This document shows positions 7,175 through 13,839 of a stretch of 20,528 bases of DNA, piece after piece. Within the stretch, counting starts at the first letter, position 1. The number at the start of each line of letters is the position of its first letter. The notes beneath the pieces were generated by a model, which did not search any database, was not told the origin of the DNA, and saw nothing but the letters and a program-made list of their open reading frames with translations. Origin of the DNA: JAWLCG01 sp041687295 (lineage in GTDB: Bacteria; Planctomycetota; Phycisphaerae; SM23-33; FEN-1343); NCBI GenBank assembly GCA_041687295.1, contig JAWLCG010000037.1, forward strand, positions 1 through 20,528. Reading direction: 5' to 3'. A program made the translations under genes and the position numbers.

Positions 7175-7294
7175 GTAGGTCGGGTCGAGCGCCAGCGAGG
7201 CCCGGCGGCGAAGAGGAAACAGCGAAGATGGGCCACAGAGGCACAGAGGACACAGAGAAGAGAAGCACAGAGGCGTTAAGAGGCAAAGAGGCAG
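7175..7294 (+). repeat. Composite R2 + R3 repeat
   Basis: The R2 part (7175-7207) reads GTAGGTCGGGTCGAGCGCCA then GCGAGGCCCGGCGGC. It runs straight into an R3 leader (GAAGAGGAAACAGCGAAGAT) and the R3 body (7229-7294) with GGGCCACAGAGGCACAGAGG and later units. The same R2-then-R3 order occurs at 17040-17147, so the two travel as one unit. Confidence 0.75.
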
Positions 7295-7313
7295 ACCCGC
7301 CCGCAGCGCACCC

Positions 7314-7352
7314 GCAGGGCGGGCCCTGGCCCGCCACCGATGGCGTCAGCGC
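7314..7352 (+). repeat. Degenerate R1 repeat
   Basis: GCAGGGCGGGCCCTGGCCCG, then CCACCGATGGCGTCAGCGC. It has the R1 stem GGCGGGCC/GGCCCGCC and a remnant of the ATGGCGCC tail, but the head is GCAG instead of GTAG. Confidence 0.55.
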
Positions 7353-7421
7353 GTAGGGCGAGCAACTGTGTTGCTCGCGCAACCGGAACGGCAGAGCGGC
7401 CCGTCCCCGTTGCGCGAGCAA
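7353..7421. repeat. GTAG-headed hairpin with a second inverted arm
   Basis: GTAG (7353-7356) precedes GCGAGCAAC-TGT-GTTGCTCGC (7358-7378), a 9-bp perfect stem. TTGCTCGCGCAAC (7371-7383) is also an exact complement of GTTGCGCGAGCAA (7409-7421), so two alternative foldings compete for the same bases. This is the only copy in the window. Confidence 0.7.
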
Positions 7422-7428
7422 CAAGCGT

Positions 7429-7520
7429 GTAGGCGCTCTTCGAGCGTCAGCGAGGCCCGGCGGCGGTGGAGGGTGGACCTCCCTTCGCCGCCGGGCCTCG
7501 CGTTGCTCGACCCGGCCTAC
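7429..7520. repeat. Inverted pair of R2 repeats
   Basis: A diverged plus-strand R2 (7429-7460) faces a good minus-strand R2 (7491-7520). GCGAGGCCCGGCGGCG (7450-7465) and CGCCGCCGGGCCTCGC (7486-7501) are perfect 16-bp arms around 20 bases. The pair ends 8 bases downstream of the pgi stop codon and could terminate its transcript. Confidence 0.7.
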
Positions 7521-7528
7521 GGGGATGG

Positions 7529-8926
7529 CTAGATCAGGTAGTTGCGGTCGATCTTGGTGAAGGGTTTGATCTGCCTGGCGACGTCGGCGTAGCCCTCTCG
7601 GCCCATGAGGGCGAAGGTGGCCCTTTTGCCCAGCTCGACGGCGGGCTGGTCGTAGGGGTCGATGTCGAGCAGCTCGCCCATGAGGCTGGTGGTGTACTCG
7701 TAGAGGTAGATGAAGGCCCCGACGTTGGCGGCGTTGATCTCGGGGAAGCGGATCGTCACGGTGGGCCGCTTGGACTGGGCCATGGCGTACTCGGTGGCGA
7801 GCTTCTCGGCGTTGAGCAGCTTGCTGATGCGGGCCTTGCGGAGGTAGGTCAGGCCGGGGATCTCGCCGAAGACGTCGGGCACGCGGAGGTCCTTGGGGTG
7901 CTTCTCGACCTCCAGGAAGATCGTCAGCTTGTCGTTGGGCCCCTCGCGGTAGAGCTGCACCTGGCTGTGCTGGTCGGTGGTGCCCAGGGCCTTGATGGGC
8001 GTGGGGCCCACGAAGACCTCGGCGCCGGCCTTGTTGTGGGCCTTGCCGAGGCTCTCGGCCCAGAGCTGGCGGTACCAGTCGGCCAGCAGGTAGAGGCGGT
8101 TGGAGTAGGGCATCATCACGTGCATGGGCTTGCCCTTGGCGGTCATGGCGATGTAGTTGATCGCCGCCAGCATGCCGGCCGGGTTGGCCGACCAGGGGCC
8201 CTTGCACGCGTCGGCCATCTCGCGGGCGCCGTCGAGCAGGGCCTTGATGTCGATGCCGCACATGGCTGCGCTGAACAGCCCCACGGGGCTCAGTACGCTG
8301 AAGCGCCCGCCCACGTCGTCGGGCACGACCATCGTGTCGTAGCCGTCCTGGGCGGCGATGTCGTGCAGCGTGCCCTTATTGGCGTCGGTGGTGGCCACGA
8401 TGTGCCTGGCGAAGTCGTCGCCCAGCCGCTTGCGGAGCAGCTCGCGGACGATCATGAACTGGCTGGCGGTCTCGGCCGTCTCGCCGCTCTTGCTGATGAC
8501 GTTCAGGACGGTCGTCTTGAGACGCCGGCCCAGCAGGTCCAGCGTGTCCTTGATGAGGGCGGGGTCGACGTTGTCCAGCACGAACAGCCGCGGGCCGCCG
8601 CGGGCGCGGTCGCTCTGCAGATTGTAGGTCGCGGGGTTCAGGGCGGCCTGCAGGGCGATGTTGCCCAGGGCCGATCCGCCGATGCCCAGCACCAGCAGGT
8701 CCGTGCAGCCGGGGCGGTACTTCTCGGTCAGCTGCAGGGCGCGGTCGCGGTAGTCGGTGCGGGCGGGCAGCTTGGTGTAGCCGAGCTGGCCGGCCTCGGC
8801 CTGGCTGCGCACGGCGTCGACGGCGGCCGAGAGCCGGTCGCTGATGGCCGTCAGGTCGCCCTGGCTGATGCCGTGCTCGGAGCCGACGACCTCGGCCGTG
8901 GCGTTCTTCCAGTATAGCTGAATCAT
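7529..8926 (-). CDS. pgi: Glucose-6-phosphate isomerase
   Basis: A 465-residue enzyme that interconverts glucose 6-phosphate and fructose 6-phosphate in glycolysis and gluconeogenesis, in the cytoplasm. ATG at 8924-8926 has GGGAG 6 bases upstream, and the protein begins MIQLYWKN. The sugar-isomerase fold is marked by GIGGSALGN (81-89) and the phosphate-binding SKSGETAET (145-153). Both family signatures are present: DVGGRFSVLSPVG near 204-216 and PYDQPAVELGK near the C-terminus. LWAESLGK (288-295) and the TTDQHSQVQ segment with His320 supply the usual catalytic Glu and His. The length fits the short bacterial form of about 450 residues. It is monocistronic, with its own promoter. I see nothing abnormal in it. 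Confidence 0.95.
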   Translation of the reverse strand: MIQLYWKNATAEVVGSEHGISQGDLTAISDRLSAAVDAVRSQAEAGQLGYTKLPARTDYRDRALQLTEKYRPGCTDLLVLGIGGSALGNIALQAALNPATYNLQSDRARGGPRLFVLDNVDPALIKDTLDLLGRRLKTTVLNVISKSGETAETASQFMIVRELLRKRLGDDFARHIVATTDANKGTLHDIAAQDGYDTMVVPDDVGGRFSVLSPVGLFSAAMCGIDIKALLDGAREMADACKGPWSANPAGMLAAINYIAMTAKGKPMHVMMPYSNRLYLLADWYRQLWAESLGKAHNKAGAEVFVGPTPIKALGTTDQHSQVQLYREGPNDKLTIFLEVEKHPKDLRVPDVFGEIPGLTYLRKARISKLLNAEKLATEYAMAQSKRPTVTIRFPEINAANVGAFIYLYEYTTSLMGELLDIDPYDQPAVELGKRATFALMGREGYADVARQIKPFTKIDRNYLI

Positions 8927-8977
8927 TGTCGCTCCCTTCGGTTGGGGGTATCGCGGTTGTCGATGGACAGACCCTCC

Positions 8978-9005
8978 ATAGTATTCGCCGGCCGGCTGGA
9001 TGCAA
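8978..9005 (-). promoter_or_regulatory. Putative pgi promoter
   Basis: On the minus strand TTGCAT (9005-9000), a 16-base spacer and TACTAT (8983-8978) followed by GG. The expected transcript would have a leader of roughly 45 bases before the pgi start. Confidence 0.5.
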
Positions 9006-9026
9006 GCCCGGGAAAAGGTCGGGCCT

Positions 9027-9090
9027 GTAGGGTGTGCAGGTTCTCGCCGCAGCGCAGCGGAGGCGGGGTTCTGCACACGGAACCTCGGCC
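9027..9090 (+). repeat. R4 repeat (GTAGGGTGTGCAGG family)
   Basis: GTAG (9027-9030) leads GGTGTGCAGGTTC; GTGTGCAG (9032-9039) pairs with CTGCACAC (9071-9078), and GGAACCTC follows. It lies just upstream of the pgi promoter. A facing pair of the same family is at 11113-11241. Confidence 0.7.
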
Positions 9091-9146
9091 CCGAGCGTTC
9101 CTTTGGCGCCAGGGGCGGGCTTGGCGCTCACCGCCCTGCGCCTTAT

Positions 9147-9225
9147 GGAGTGCGGCGACGCAGTCGCCGCTTTGGCTGGTCTGCCCCGCCGTCGAGCCAA
9201 AGCGGCGATTCCATCGCCGCACTCC
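9147..9225. repeat. R6 nested inverted repeat (12 + 14 bp arms)
   Basis: The outer arms are GGAGTGCGGCGA (9147-9158) and TCGCCGCACTCC (9214-9225). The inner arms are TCGCCGCTTTGGCT (9164-9177) and AGCCAAAGCGGCGA (9195-9208). All are perfect. Single units of the same family (TATGGAGTGCGGCG...CGCCGCTTTGG) are at 15512-15555 and 15703-15746, so this is two units in opposite orientation. Confidence 0.75.
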
Positions 9226-9247
9226 AAAGGACGCAGCCTCGCAGGTC

Positions 9248-9289
9248 CGGCGCCTGGCGCCATCGACGGCGGGCCGGGGCCCGCCCTAC
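9248..9289 (-). repeat. R1 repeat
   Basis: TGGCGCCATCGACGGCGGGC then CGGGGCCCGCCCTAC; on the minus strand it has the GTAG head at 9289-9286. It lies about 100 bases past the esterase stop codon. Confidence 0.7.
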
Positions 9290-9312
9290 GGCCTGTCTCT
9301 GAATCTCCCGGA

Positions 9313-9377
9313 ATCTCTGCGTTTCTTCTCTCTGTGCCCTCTGTGCCTCTGTGGCCCGCCTTCGCTGTTTCTTCCCC
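9313..9377 (-). repeat. R3 repeat just past the esterase stop codon
   Basis: On the minus strand: GGGGAAGAAACAGCGAAGGC, GGGCCACAGAGGCACAGAGG, then CACAGAGAGAAG. It starts 9 bases after the esterase TGA. Together with the R1 copy at 9248-9289 it fills the gap's left part. Confidence 0.7.
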
Positions 9378-9386
9378 ACGAAGCGG

Positions 9387-11006
9387 TCACGGGCCCATCG
9401 GCAGGCGGTTGTGGTTCCACTGGCCGAAGGTCAGGATCCAGTCGTCGGTGCGGAAGGGGCCCGTGGGCAGGCCCTCTTCGTTGAACAGCGTGCCGATGGG
9501 GTTGTTGGCCCAGTTGTATCGCACGGCCACGGGGGCGGGCACGTCGGGGCTGGTCAGCACGACGCGATCGCCGTCGATCCGCGCCTCGGCCCAGTGCCAC
9601 TTCCGATCGGCCCCGGCCAGGGCGAAGCCGCGCAGCTCGCCGCCCCGGGCGACCAGGCCCGAGCCGACGTGATCGAAGCTCACCACGGCCCGGCTGCCCT
9701 CAAACTCGGCCGACCGCAGGCGCGGGCCGCTCCAGATGAGCCCCTCGCGCCCGTACACGTTGGCCAGGGCCGTCAGGGCCAGCCGATGGCCCGCCAGCTG
9801 CTTGTCGGGCGGGTGGATGTCGTGGGCGGCCTCGATGGGCATGATGTCGATGACGCTGATCAGAAACGCCTCGGGCAGTTCCAGGGCGGCCTGCTGGGCG
9901 TCACGCAGCGCCGGCCAGGGCGAGTCCTCCACGGGCCACTGCTGGGGCTGGAGGAAGTTGGCCAGCTCGACGAACAGGAAGGGCATGTCCGATCCGCCCC
10001 AAAGCTGTCGCCACTCCTGGATCATGGCCGGGAAGAACAGCCGATACTGCATCGCCTGGCCGGCGTTGCTCTCGCCCTGCCACCACAGGAACCCCCGGGC
10101 GCTGAACGGGGCGGCCGGCAGGACCATGCCGTTGAAGTACGCCCCGGGGCGCGGGGCCTGGTCGGGGTGCTCGGGGCGGCGCGGCTCGGGGGGGACCTTC
10201 TCGCCGGCGGCCTCGGCGTCGGCCTTGGCCTGCTGCCAGGCGGGCAGGGTCTCGGTCTCGTACTTAGCGATCATGGCCGGGTAGTCCCGTTCGTAGTGCT
10301 CCCACTGCCAGATGAGGAACGGGAAGTGCACCGCGGCGAGCTTCTCGCTGAAGAAGGTCTCGATCCGCTGGCCGGGCACCGAGAGGTTGACGATGCCAAC
10401 GGGCACGCCGAGCTCTTCGTGGATCTCGCGGGCGAAGAAGTAGGCCGGGGCCGGGAACATCCCTGCGGTGTCGGGGGCGCTGACGGTCCAGCGGGCGTTG
10501 GGCACGTCGCGCTGGGCCTGCCGCTGCCGCCAACCGCCGGCGCGGGGGTGGGTGTTGGCATCCCAGACGCGAATGGCAGGGATGTCGGCGGCGGCCTTCT
10601 CCTGCTCGGCGTCCCGGCTGCTGTTGACGCGCCACCACATGTTGCTCTGTCCGCCGGCGACCCACACCTCGCCGACCATCACGTCGGTCAGCGTCCGCGT
10701 TTCGGAGCCCTCGACGGTCAGCTCGAAGGGCCCACCGGCCTGGCCCGTGGGGACCCGCAGCGCCCAGGCCCCGTCCTCGCCGGCCGACGCGGTCGCCTCG
10801 GCGCCGCGGAAGCGGACGGTGACGGCCTGTCCCGGTGCGTCCCAGCCCCACAGGGCGGCTTCGGCGTCGCGCTGCAGGACCATGTGGTCGCCCACGATCG
10901 ACGGCAGGACCAGGCCCGCCGGCTGGGGCTCAGCCTGCTGGGCGAAACACAACGCCGCCGTCAGCAGCGGCAGAGCGATCAGCGGCACGATCCAGGGACT
11001 CATCAT
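9387..11006 (-). CDS. Secreted sialate O-acetylesterase-like SGNH esterase
   Basis: A 539-residue protein. Two adjacent ATGs (11006 and 11003) follow GGAGAG, and I chose the first, at a 5-base spacing. Residues 1-22 form a clear signal peptide with a likely cut after CFA. A beta-rich region follows, and then the SGNH/SASA catalytic core: GGQSN (118-122, nucleophile Ser121), WWQGESN (308-314) and DIHPPDK (396-402) carrying the catalytic Asp/His pair (His398). The family removes O-acetyl groups from sialic acids or plant polysaccharides. In planctomycetes such secreted enzymes are usually linked with polysaccharide breakdown, so a glycan acetylesterase is more likely than a strictly sialic-acid enzyme. 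It should act in the periplasm or outside the cell. It is monocistronic. Confidence 0.88.
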   Translation of the reverse strand: MMSPWIVPLIALPLLTAALCFAQQAEPQPAGLVLPSIVGDHMVLQRDAEAALWGWDAPGQAVTVRFRGAEATASAGEDGAWALRVPTGQAGGPFELTVEGSETRTLTDVMVGEVWVAGGQSNMWWRVNSSRDAEQEKAAADIPAIRVWDANTHPRAGGWRQRQAQRDVPNARWTVSAPDTAGMFPAPAYFFAREIHEELGVPVGIVNLSVPGQRIETFFSEKLAAVHFPFLIWQWEHYERDYPAMIAKYETETLPAWQQAKADAEAAGEKVPPEPRRPEHPDQAPRPGAYFNGMVLPAAPFSARGFLWWQGESNAGQAMQYRLFFPAMIQEWRQLWGGSDMPFLFVELANFLQPQQWPVEDSPWPALRDAQQAALELPEAFLISVIDIMPIEAAHDIHPPDKQLAGHRLALTALANVYGREGLIWSGPRLRSAEFEGSRAVVSFDHVGSGLVARGGELRGFALAGADRKWHWAEARIDGDRVVLTSPDVPAPVAVRYNWANNPIGTLFNEEGLPTGPFRTDDWILTFGQWNHNRLPMGP

Positions 11007-11072
11007 GGCAACTCTCCGGTACGTGGCAGGACTCAGGACCCGCCGCCCGCGCCCACCGCCGACGGCGTGGCG

Positions 11073-11078
11073 ATTGTA
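11073..11078 (-). promoter_or_regulatory. Putative -10 element of the esterase gene
   Basis: Minus-strand TACAATCG, about 67 bases before the start codon, fits the window's TACNAT pattern. TCGACG at a 17-base spacing is a weak -35. Confidence 0.4.
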
Positions 11079-11112
11079 GACCAACCGCCCCCCGCCGTCG
11101 AGCCCGCAGGCG

Positions 11113-11241
11113 GTAGGGTGTGCAGGTTCGCGCAGCGGTTCTGCACACGGAACCTGGGGGGTAGGGGCCCTGTGGCCGCCATCGTCCCGTGTGCAGAACC
11201 CGGCCTCCACTGCGCTCCGGCCGGAACCAGCACACCCCTAC
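11113..11241. repeat. Inverted pair of R4 repeats
   Basis: The plus copy 11113-11156 (GTAGGGTGTGCAGGTTCG, GGTTCTGCACACGGAACCT) faces the minus copy 11188-11241 across about 30 bases. GTGTGCAG pairs with CTGCACAC within the plus copy. It mirrors the R5 pair at 3066-3221 in layout and differs from it in the stem bases. Confidence 0.75.
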
Positions 11242-11270
11242 TGGACCGGCCAGTCAAGAATGACAAGTGC

Positions 11271-11357
11271 GGGTGCCACGGCTGCGCTTTGTGCAGCCGT
11301 GCGGTTGCCTGGGTCACTGGACCCTGCACGGCTGCAAACAGCGCAGCCGTGGCACCC
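11271..11357. repeat. R7 nested inverted repeat with 17-bp perfect arms
   Basis: GGGTGCCACGGCTGCGC (11271-11287) is an exact complement of 11341-11357. The inner arms GCAGCCGTGC (11293-11302) and GCACGGCTGC (11326-11335) are also perfect. Inner and outer arms share CACGGCTGC, so the element looks like nested duplication of one short hairpin. Confidence 0.75.
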
Positions 11358-11400
11358 AGCCCAACATTACCTGGGCGGTCTACTACCATGCTTTGCCCCG

Positions 11401-11430
11401 CCGGGCCTCTCTGCGCTTGAGCCGGCCTAC
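11401..11430 (-). repeat. Diverged R2 repeat
   Basis: CCGGGCCTCTCTGCGCTTGA then GCCGGCCTAC. Its GTAG end (minus strand) lies 11 bases upstream of the -35 box of the ATPase gene. Confidence 0.55.
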
Positions 11431-11440
11431 GCTCCTCGCA

Positions 11441-11469
11441 TTGAGCCGTCGGGGCGGATCGGGTACGAT
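11441..11469 (+). promoter_or_regulatory. Promoter of the orphan ATPase gene
   Basis: TTGAGC (11441-11446), a 17-base spacer and TACGAT (11464-11469) followed by GG. Spacing is ideal, and a leader of about 34 bases precedes the start codon. Confidence 0.6.
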
Positions 11470-11509
11470 GGGGCGTGGACCTTCCGCATCCCCAGCCCGT
11501 GAGGACCCG

Positions 11510-12265
11510 ATGAGCGACGCCGCCTCTGTCCAGCCCTGGCCGTATCTGCTTTCCGTTCGGCTCGTCCCCGAGCGGTTCCCCACGGCCGAGCACTACCCGT
11601 TCAGCCTGCCGCTGCTGCGCCAGACGCAGTCGCTGGCGCTGGACGCGCCGGTGACGATCCTGGTCGGCGAGAACGGCACGGGCAAGAGCACGCTGCTGGA
11701 GGCGATCGCTCGGCGGGCGGGGATCCACATCTGGCGCGAGGGCGCCAGGCCGAGGCTTCGGCCCAATCCGTACGAGGGGCTGCTGCACCGCTGCCTGGAG
11801 GTGTGCTGGGCCGACGGGCCGGTGCCGGGGGCCTTCTTCTCCAGCCAGAGCCACCGCGAGTTTTCGGAGATGATGGACGAGATGGCCAGCCTCGACCCCG
11901 GCCAGCTGGCGGCCTACGGCGGCGAGTCGCTGGTCACCCGCTCGCACGGCGAGTCGTGCATGGCCTACTTCCGCAACCGCTACCGCCTGCGGGGGCTCTA
12001 CCTGCTCGACGAGCCGGAGACGGCCCTGTCGCCCCGGCGGCAGTTGGAGCTGCTGGAGGTGCTCGCCGCCACCGCCCACGCGGGCGGGGCGCAGTTCATC
12101 CTGGCCACCCACTCGCCGATCCTGCTGGCCTGCCCGGGCGCCCGCGTCTACAGCCTCGACGAGGCCCCGCCCCGCATCGTCGACTGGCACCAGACGGGCC
12201 ACTGGCAGACCTACCGCGAGTTCTTCGCTAACCCCGAGCCTTTCCTGCGCCGTTCGCCTTCGTAG
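11510..12265 (+). CDS. Stand-alone AAA/ABC-type ATPase (COG3910-like)
   Basis: A 251-residue protein. ATG at 11510 has GAGG 5 bases upstream. Walker A is GENGTGKS (53-60), a degenerate ABC-type signature is SHGES (145-149), Walker B is LYLLDEPE (163-170) and the H-loop is ATHSP (199-203). Size and order match the predicted-ATPase group COG3910, soluble cousins of ABC ATPases with no transporter partner. Its role is unknown; related ATPases appear in DNA repair and in toxin or defence settings, but there is no nuclease or other partner gene here. The gene stands alone, convergent with the PilT-like gene, and has its own promoter. Its stop codon TAG is the TAG of an R8 repeat head, so the final residues RRSPS directly abut the repeat. 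Confidence 0.85.
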   Translation: MSDAASVQPWPYLLSVRLVPERFPTAEHYPFSLPLLRQTQSLALDAPVTILVGENGTGKSTLLEAIARRAGIHIWREGARPRLRPNPYEGLLHRCLEVCWADGPVPGAFFSSQSHREFSEMMDEMASLDPGQLAAYGGESLVTRSHGESCMAYFRNRYRLRGLYLLDEPETALSPRRQLELLEVLAATAHAGGAQFILATHSPILLACPGARVYSLDEAPPRIVDWHQTGHWQTYREFFANPEPFLRRSPS

Positions 12266-12346
12266 GCTGGGGCGCAGCGCAGCGGAGCCCCACCTTCGAT
12301 GGCGCCCACCGCCCCCGCCCAAGGTGGGGCTTCGCCCCAGCCTACG
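12261..12346. repeat. Inverted pair of R8 repeats starting in the ATPase stop codon
   Basis: CGTAGGCTGGGGC (12261-12273) is an exact complement of 12334-12346, and GCCCCACCTT (12287-12296) of 12321-12330. Each half is a GTAG-headed hairpin (GGGGC...GCCCC). The TAG at 12263-12265 ends the ATPase gene. Placed between two convergent genes, it may act as a two-way terminator. Confidence 0.8.
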
Positions 12347-12382
12347 AGGTCTGGACGTGCGCCCTGCGACCGGGTCGCCGCC

Positions 12383-12420
12383 GATCGAAAATCCGCGATC
12401 AAAGATCAAAAATCCTCGGC
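12383..12420. repeat. R9 short AT-rich repeat (GATCAAAAATC type)
   Basis: GATCGAAAATCC, GCGATCAAAGATC, then AAAAATCC: three imperfect units of GATC/GAAAATC in an otherwise very GC-rich gap. A similar tract on the minus strand lies just before the ABC ATPase gene at 18773-18800. Confidence 0.55.
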
Positions 12421-12431
12421 CGCAGGTCGCG

Positions 12432-13487
12432 CTACGTCGCGTAGTTGAACATGACCGCGTCGGCGACTTCCTCGCTGATGATGCCCTCTTCGAGCAGCTT
12501 GCCGACGGACTGGCTCATGGTGATCATGCCGAACTTGGTGCCGGTGGTGATCACGTCGCGCAGGGCCGTCGAGCCGCGGCGGCGGAGGATGTTGCGGGCG
12601 GCGTCGGTGGCGATCATGACCTCGCAGGCGACGCGGCGGGTGCCCTCGAGGGTGGGCACGAGCTCCTGGTGGATGATGCCCTGGATCGTGTCGGCCAGCA
12701 GGTTGCGGATGTGGTTCTCCTCCTCGGGCGGCACGTAGCTCAGCAGGCGGTCGATGATCTTGTCGACGCTGATGACGTGCAGGGTGGAGATGACCAGGAT
12801 GCCGGTCTCGGCGGCGGTCAGGGCGATGCGGATGGTCTCGTAGTCGCGCATCTCGCCGATGGCCAGCACGTCGGGGTCCTGCCGCAGGGCGGCCCGCAGG
12901 GCGGTGTGGAACGACTCGGTGTCGCGCCCGACCTCGCGCTGGCGGACGATGCCCTGCTTGTTGGTGTGGACGACCTCGATGGGGTCCTCGACGGTGACGA
13001 TGTGCTTGCGCTCGGTGGCGTTGATCTCGGCGATCATGGCCGACATGGTGGTGGTCTTGCCCTGGCAGGTGGCGCCGGTGATCAGGACCAGGCCCTTGGT
13101 GCGGTGGGCCAGGTCGCGGACGATCGGGGGCAGCTTGAGCTCCTCGATCGTGTTGGCGTCCTCGGGCAGGATACGCAGCACGCCGCCGACGGCGCCGTTG
13201 TTGCTGGCGATGTTCACGCGGTAGCGGCAGCCGCCTTCGGTGAGCATGAAGTCCAGGTCGTGCCGCTCCTCGAAGCCGCGGATCTGCTCCTCGGTCAGCA
13301 GTGAGAAGCACAGGTCGCGGCTCATCTCGGGCGTGAGCGGCCCGTGGCTGGCGCGGATGAGCTTGCGCCCGATCCGGTACATCACCGGTGCCCCGGCGCA
13401 GATGTGGATGTCGGAGGCCTTCTTATCGACGGCGTCCGAAAGGAACGTCTGCATCTTCTCCCGCATCGTGGTGGCCGCTGAACCCAT
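12432..13487 (-). CDS. pilT: PilT-like twitching motility / retraction ATPase
   Basis: A 351-residue PilT/GspE-superfamily protein. ATG at 13485-13487 has AAGGAG 6 bases upstream. An N-terminal PAS-like region (SDIHI at 25-29) is followed by Walker A GATCQGKT (138-145), the Asp-box region (RHDLDFML around 75-82 and VEDPIE at 166-171), Walker B with IGEMRD (210-215, Glu212) and the His box STLHVISVDKIIDR (234-247). The C-terminal AARNILRRRG (296-305) corresponds to the AIRNLIRE motif needed for pilus retraction, in altered form. PilT hexamers power type IV pilus retraction. Cys141-Gln142 replaces the usual Gly-Ser of the P-loop, and HVISVDK replaces the common HTNSA-type His box. No other pilus genes are in the window, so PilU or a planctomycete-specific paralogue is possible. 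Confidence 0.85.
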   Translation of the reverse strand: MGSAATTMREKMQTFLSDAVDKKASDIHICAGAPVMYRIGRKLIRASHGPLTPEMSRDLCFSLLTEEQIRGFEERHDLDFMLTEGGCRYRVNIASNNGAVGGVLRILPEDANTIEELKLPPIVRDLAHRTKGLVLITGATCQGKTTTMSAMIAEINATERKHIVTVEDPIEVVHTNKQGIVRQREVGRDTESFHTALRAALRQDPDVLAIGEMRDYETIRIALTAAETGILVISTLHVISVDKIIDRLLSYVPPEEENHIRNLLADTIQGIIHQELVPTLEGTRRVACEVMIATDAARNILRRRGSTALRDVITTGTKFGMITMSQSVGKLLEEGIISEEVADAVMFNYAT

Positions 13488-13531
13488 GGACTGCTCCTTG
13501 TCAGGATCGGGTGATCGTATGAATGCGCCGT

Positions 13532-13560
13532 ATGATACCATGCCCCGGGGCCAGACCCAA
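13532..13560 (-). promoter_or_regulatory. Putative promoter of the PilT-like gene
   Basis: On the minus strand TTGGGT (13560-13555), a 17-base spacer and TATCAT (13537-13532), about 45 bases before the start. TACGAT at 13519-13514 is a second possible -10. Confidence 0.45.
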
Positions 13561-13585
13561 GGGGGGACAGATCGATGCCGGGCCC

Positions 13586-13651
13586 GTGGGGCGGGCAATG
13601 CCCGCCACGGAGGCGTCCGGCGCCATCGACGGCGGGCGGTGCCCGCCCTAC
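13586..13651. repeat. Facing pair of R1 repeats
   Basis: A diverged plus copy (13586-13620, GTGGGGCGGGCAATGCCCGCC) faces a good minus copy (13611-13651, TGGCGCCATCGACGGCGGGC to GCCCTAC). The shared GGCGTCCGGCGCC tail lies in the centre. The same pair design is seen at 18833-18898. Confidence 0.7.
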
Positions 13652-13655
13652 TGAA

Positions 13656-13691
13656 GACGTGGCTACAAACGCCGTAGCCACGGCACCCGGA
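13656..13691. repeat. R10 inverted repeat
   Basis: CGTGGCTAC (13658-13666) and GTAGCCACG (13674-13682) around AAACGCC, followed by GCACCCGG as in the 5149-5189 copy. Confidence 0.65.
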
Positions 13692-13792
13692 CGCTTCTTG
13701 CTTCTCTGTAACTCTGCACGCCTCTGTGCGTCTTCTCTGTGTCCTCTGTGTCCTCTGTGGCCCATCTTCGCTGTTTCTTCTTCGCTGCCGGG
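13692..13792 (-). repeat. R3 repeat, longest copy
   Basis: On the minus strand: GAAGAAGAAACAGCGAAGAT, GGGCCACAGAGGACACAGAG, GACACAGAGAAGACGCACAG, then AGGCGTGCAGAGTTACAGAG. It carries both the leader and the full body and retains CCCGGCAGC from an R2 end in front. Confidence 0.75.
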
Positions 13793-13798
13793 CCGGGG

Positions 13799-13839
13799 CG
13801 GCGCCTGGCGCCATCGACGGCGGGCGGTGCCCGCCCTAC
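13799..13839 (-). repeat. R1 repeat whose GTAG head is the xylB stop codon
   Basis: The minus strand reads GTAG, GGCGGGC-ACC-GCCCGCC, GTCGATGGCGCCAGGCG. The stop TAG of xylB (13836-13838) is part of GTAG. It is nearly identical to the minus copy at 13611-13651, 188 bases away. Confidence 0.75.

Noticed and set aside
5158..7356. A 732-codon plus-strand frame opposite the glycosyltransferase
   Set aside because: The translation is Gln/Pro/His/Arg-rich with no domain; the opposite strand codes for a typical polytopic glycosyltransferase.
9351..11420. A 689-codon plus-strand frame opposite the esterase
   Set aside because: It is antisense to an esterase with a signal peptide and complete catalytic motifs; it starts in an R3 repeat and has no ribosome site.
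11510..12265. Orphan ATPase as part of a defence system
   Set aside because: No nuclease, toxin, reverse transcriptase or other partner is adjacent; the neighbours are a secreted esterase and a PilT-like gene.
12383..12420. AT-rich tract as a replication origin or DnaA box cluster
   Set aside because: It is under 40 bases, has no TTATCCACA-type boxes, and a similar tract recurs before the ABC ATPase gene.
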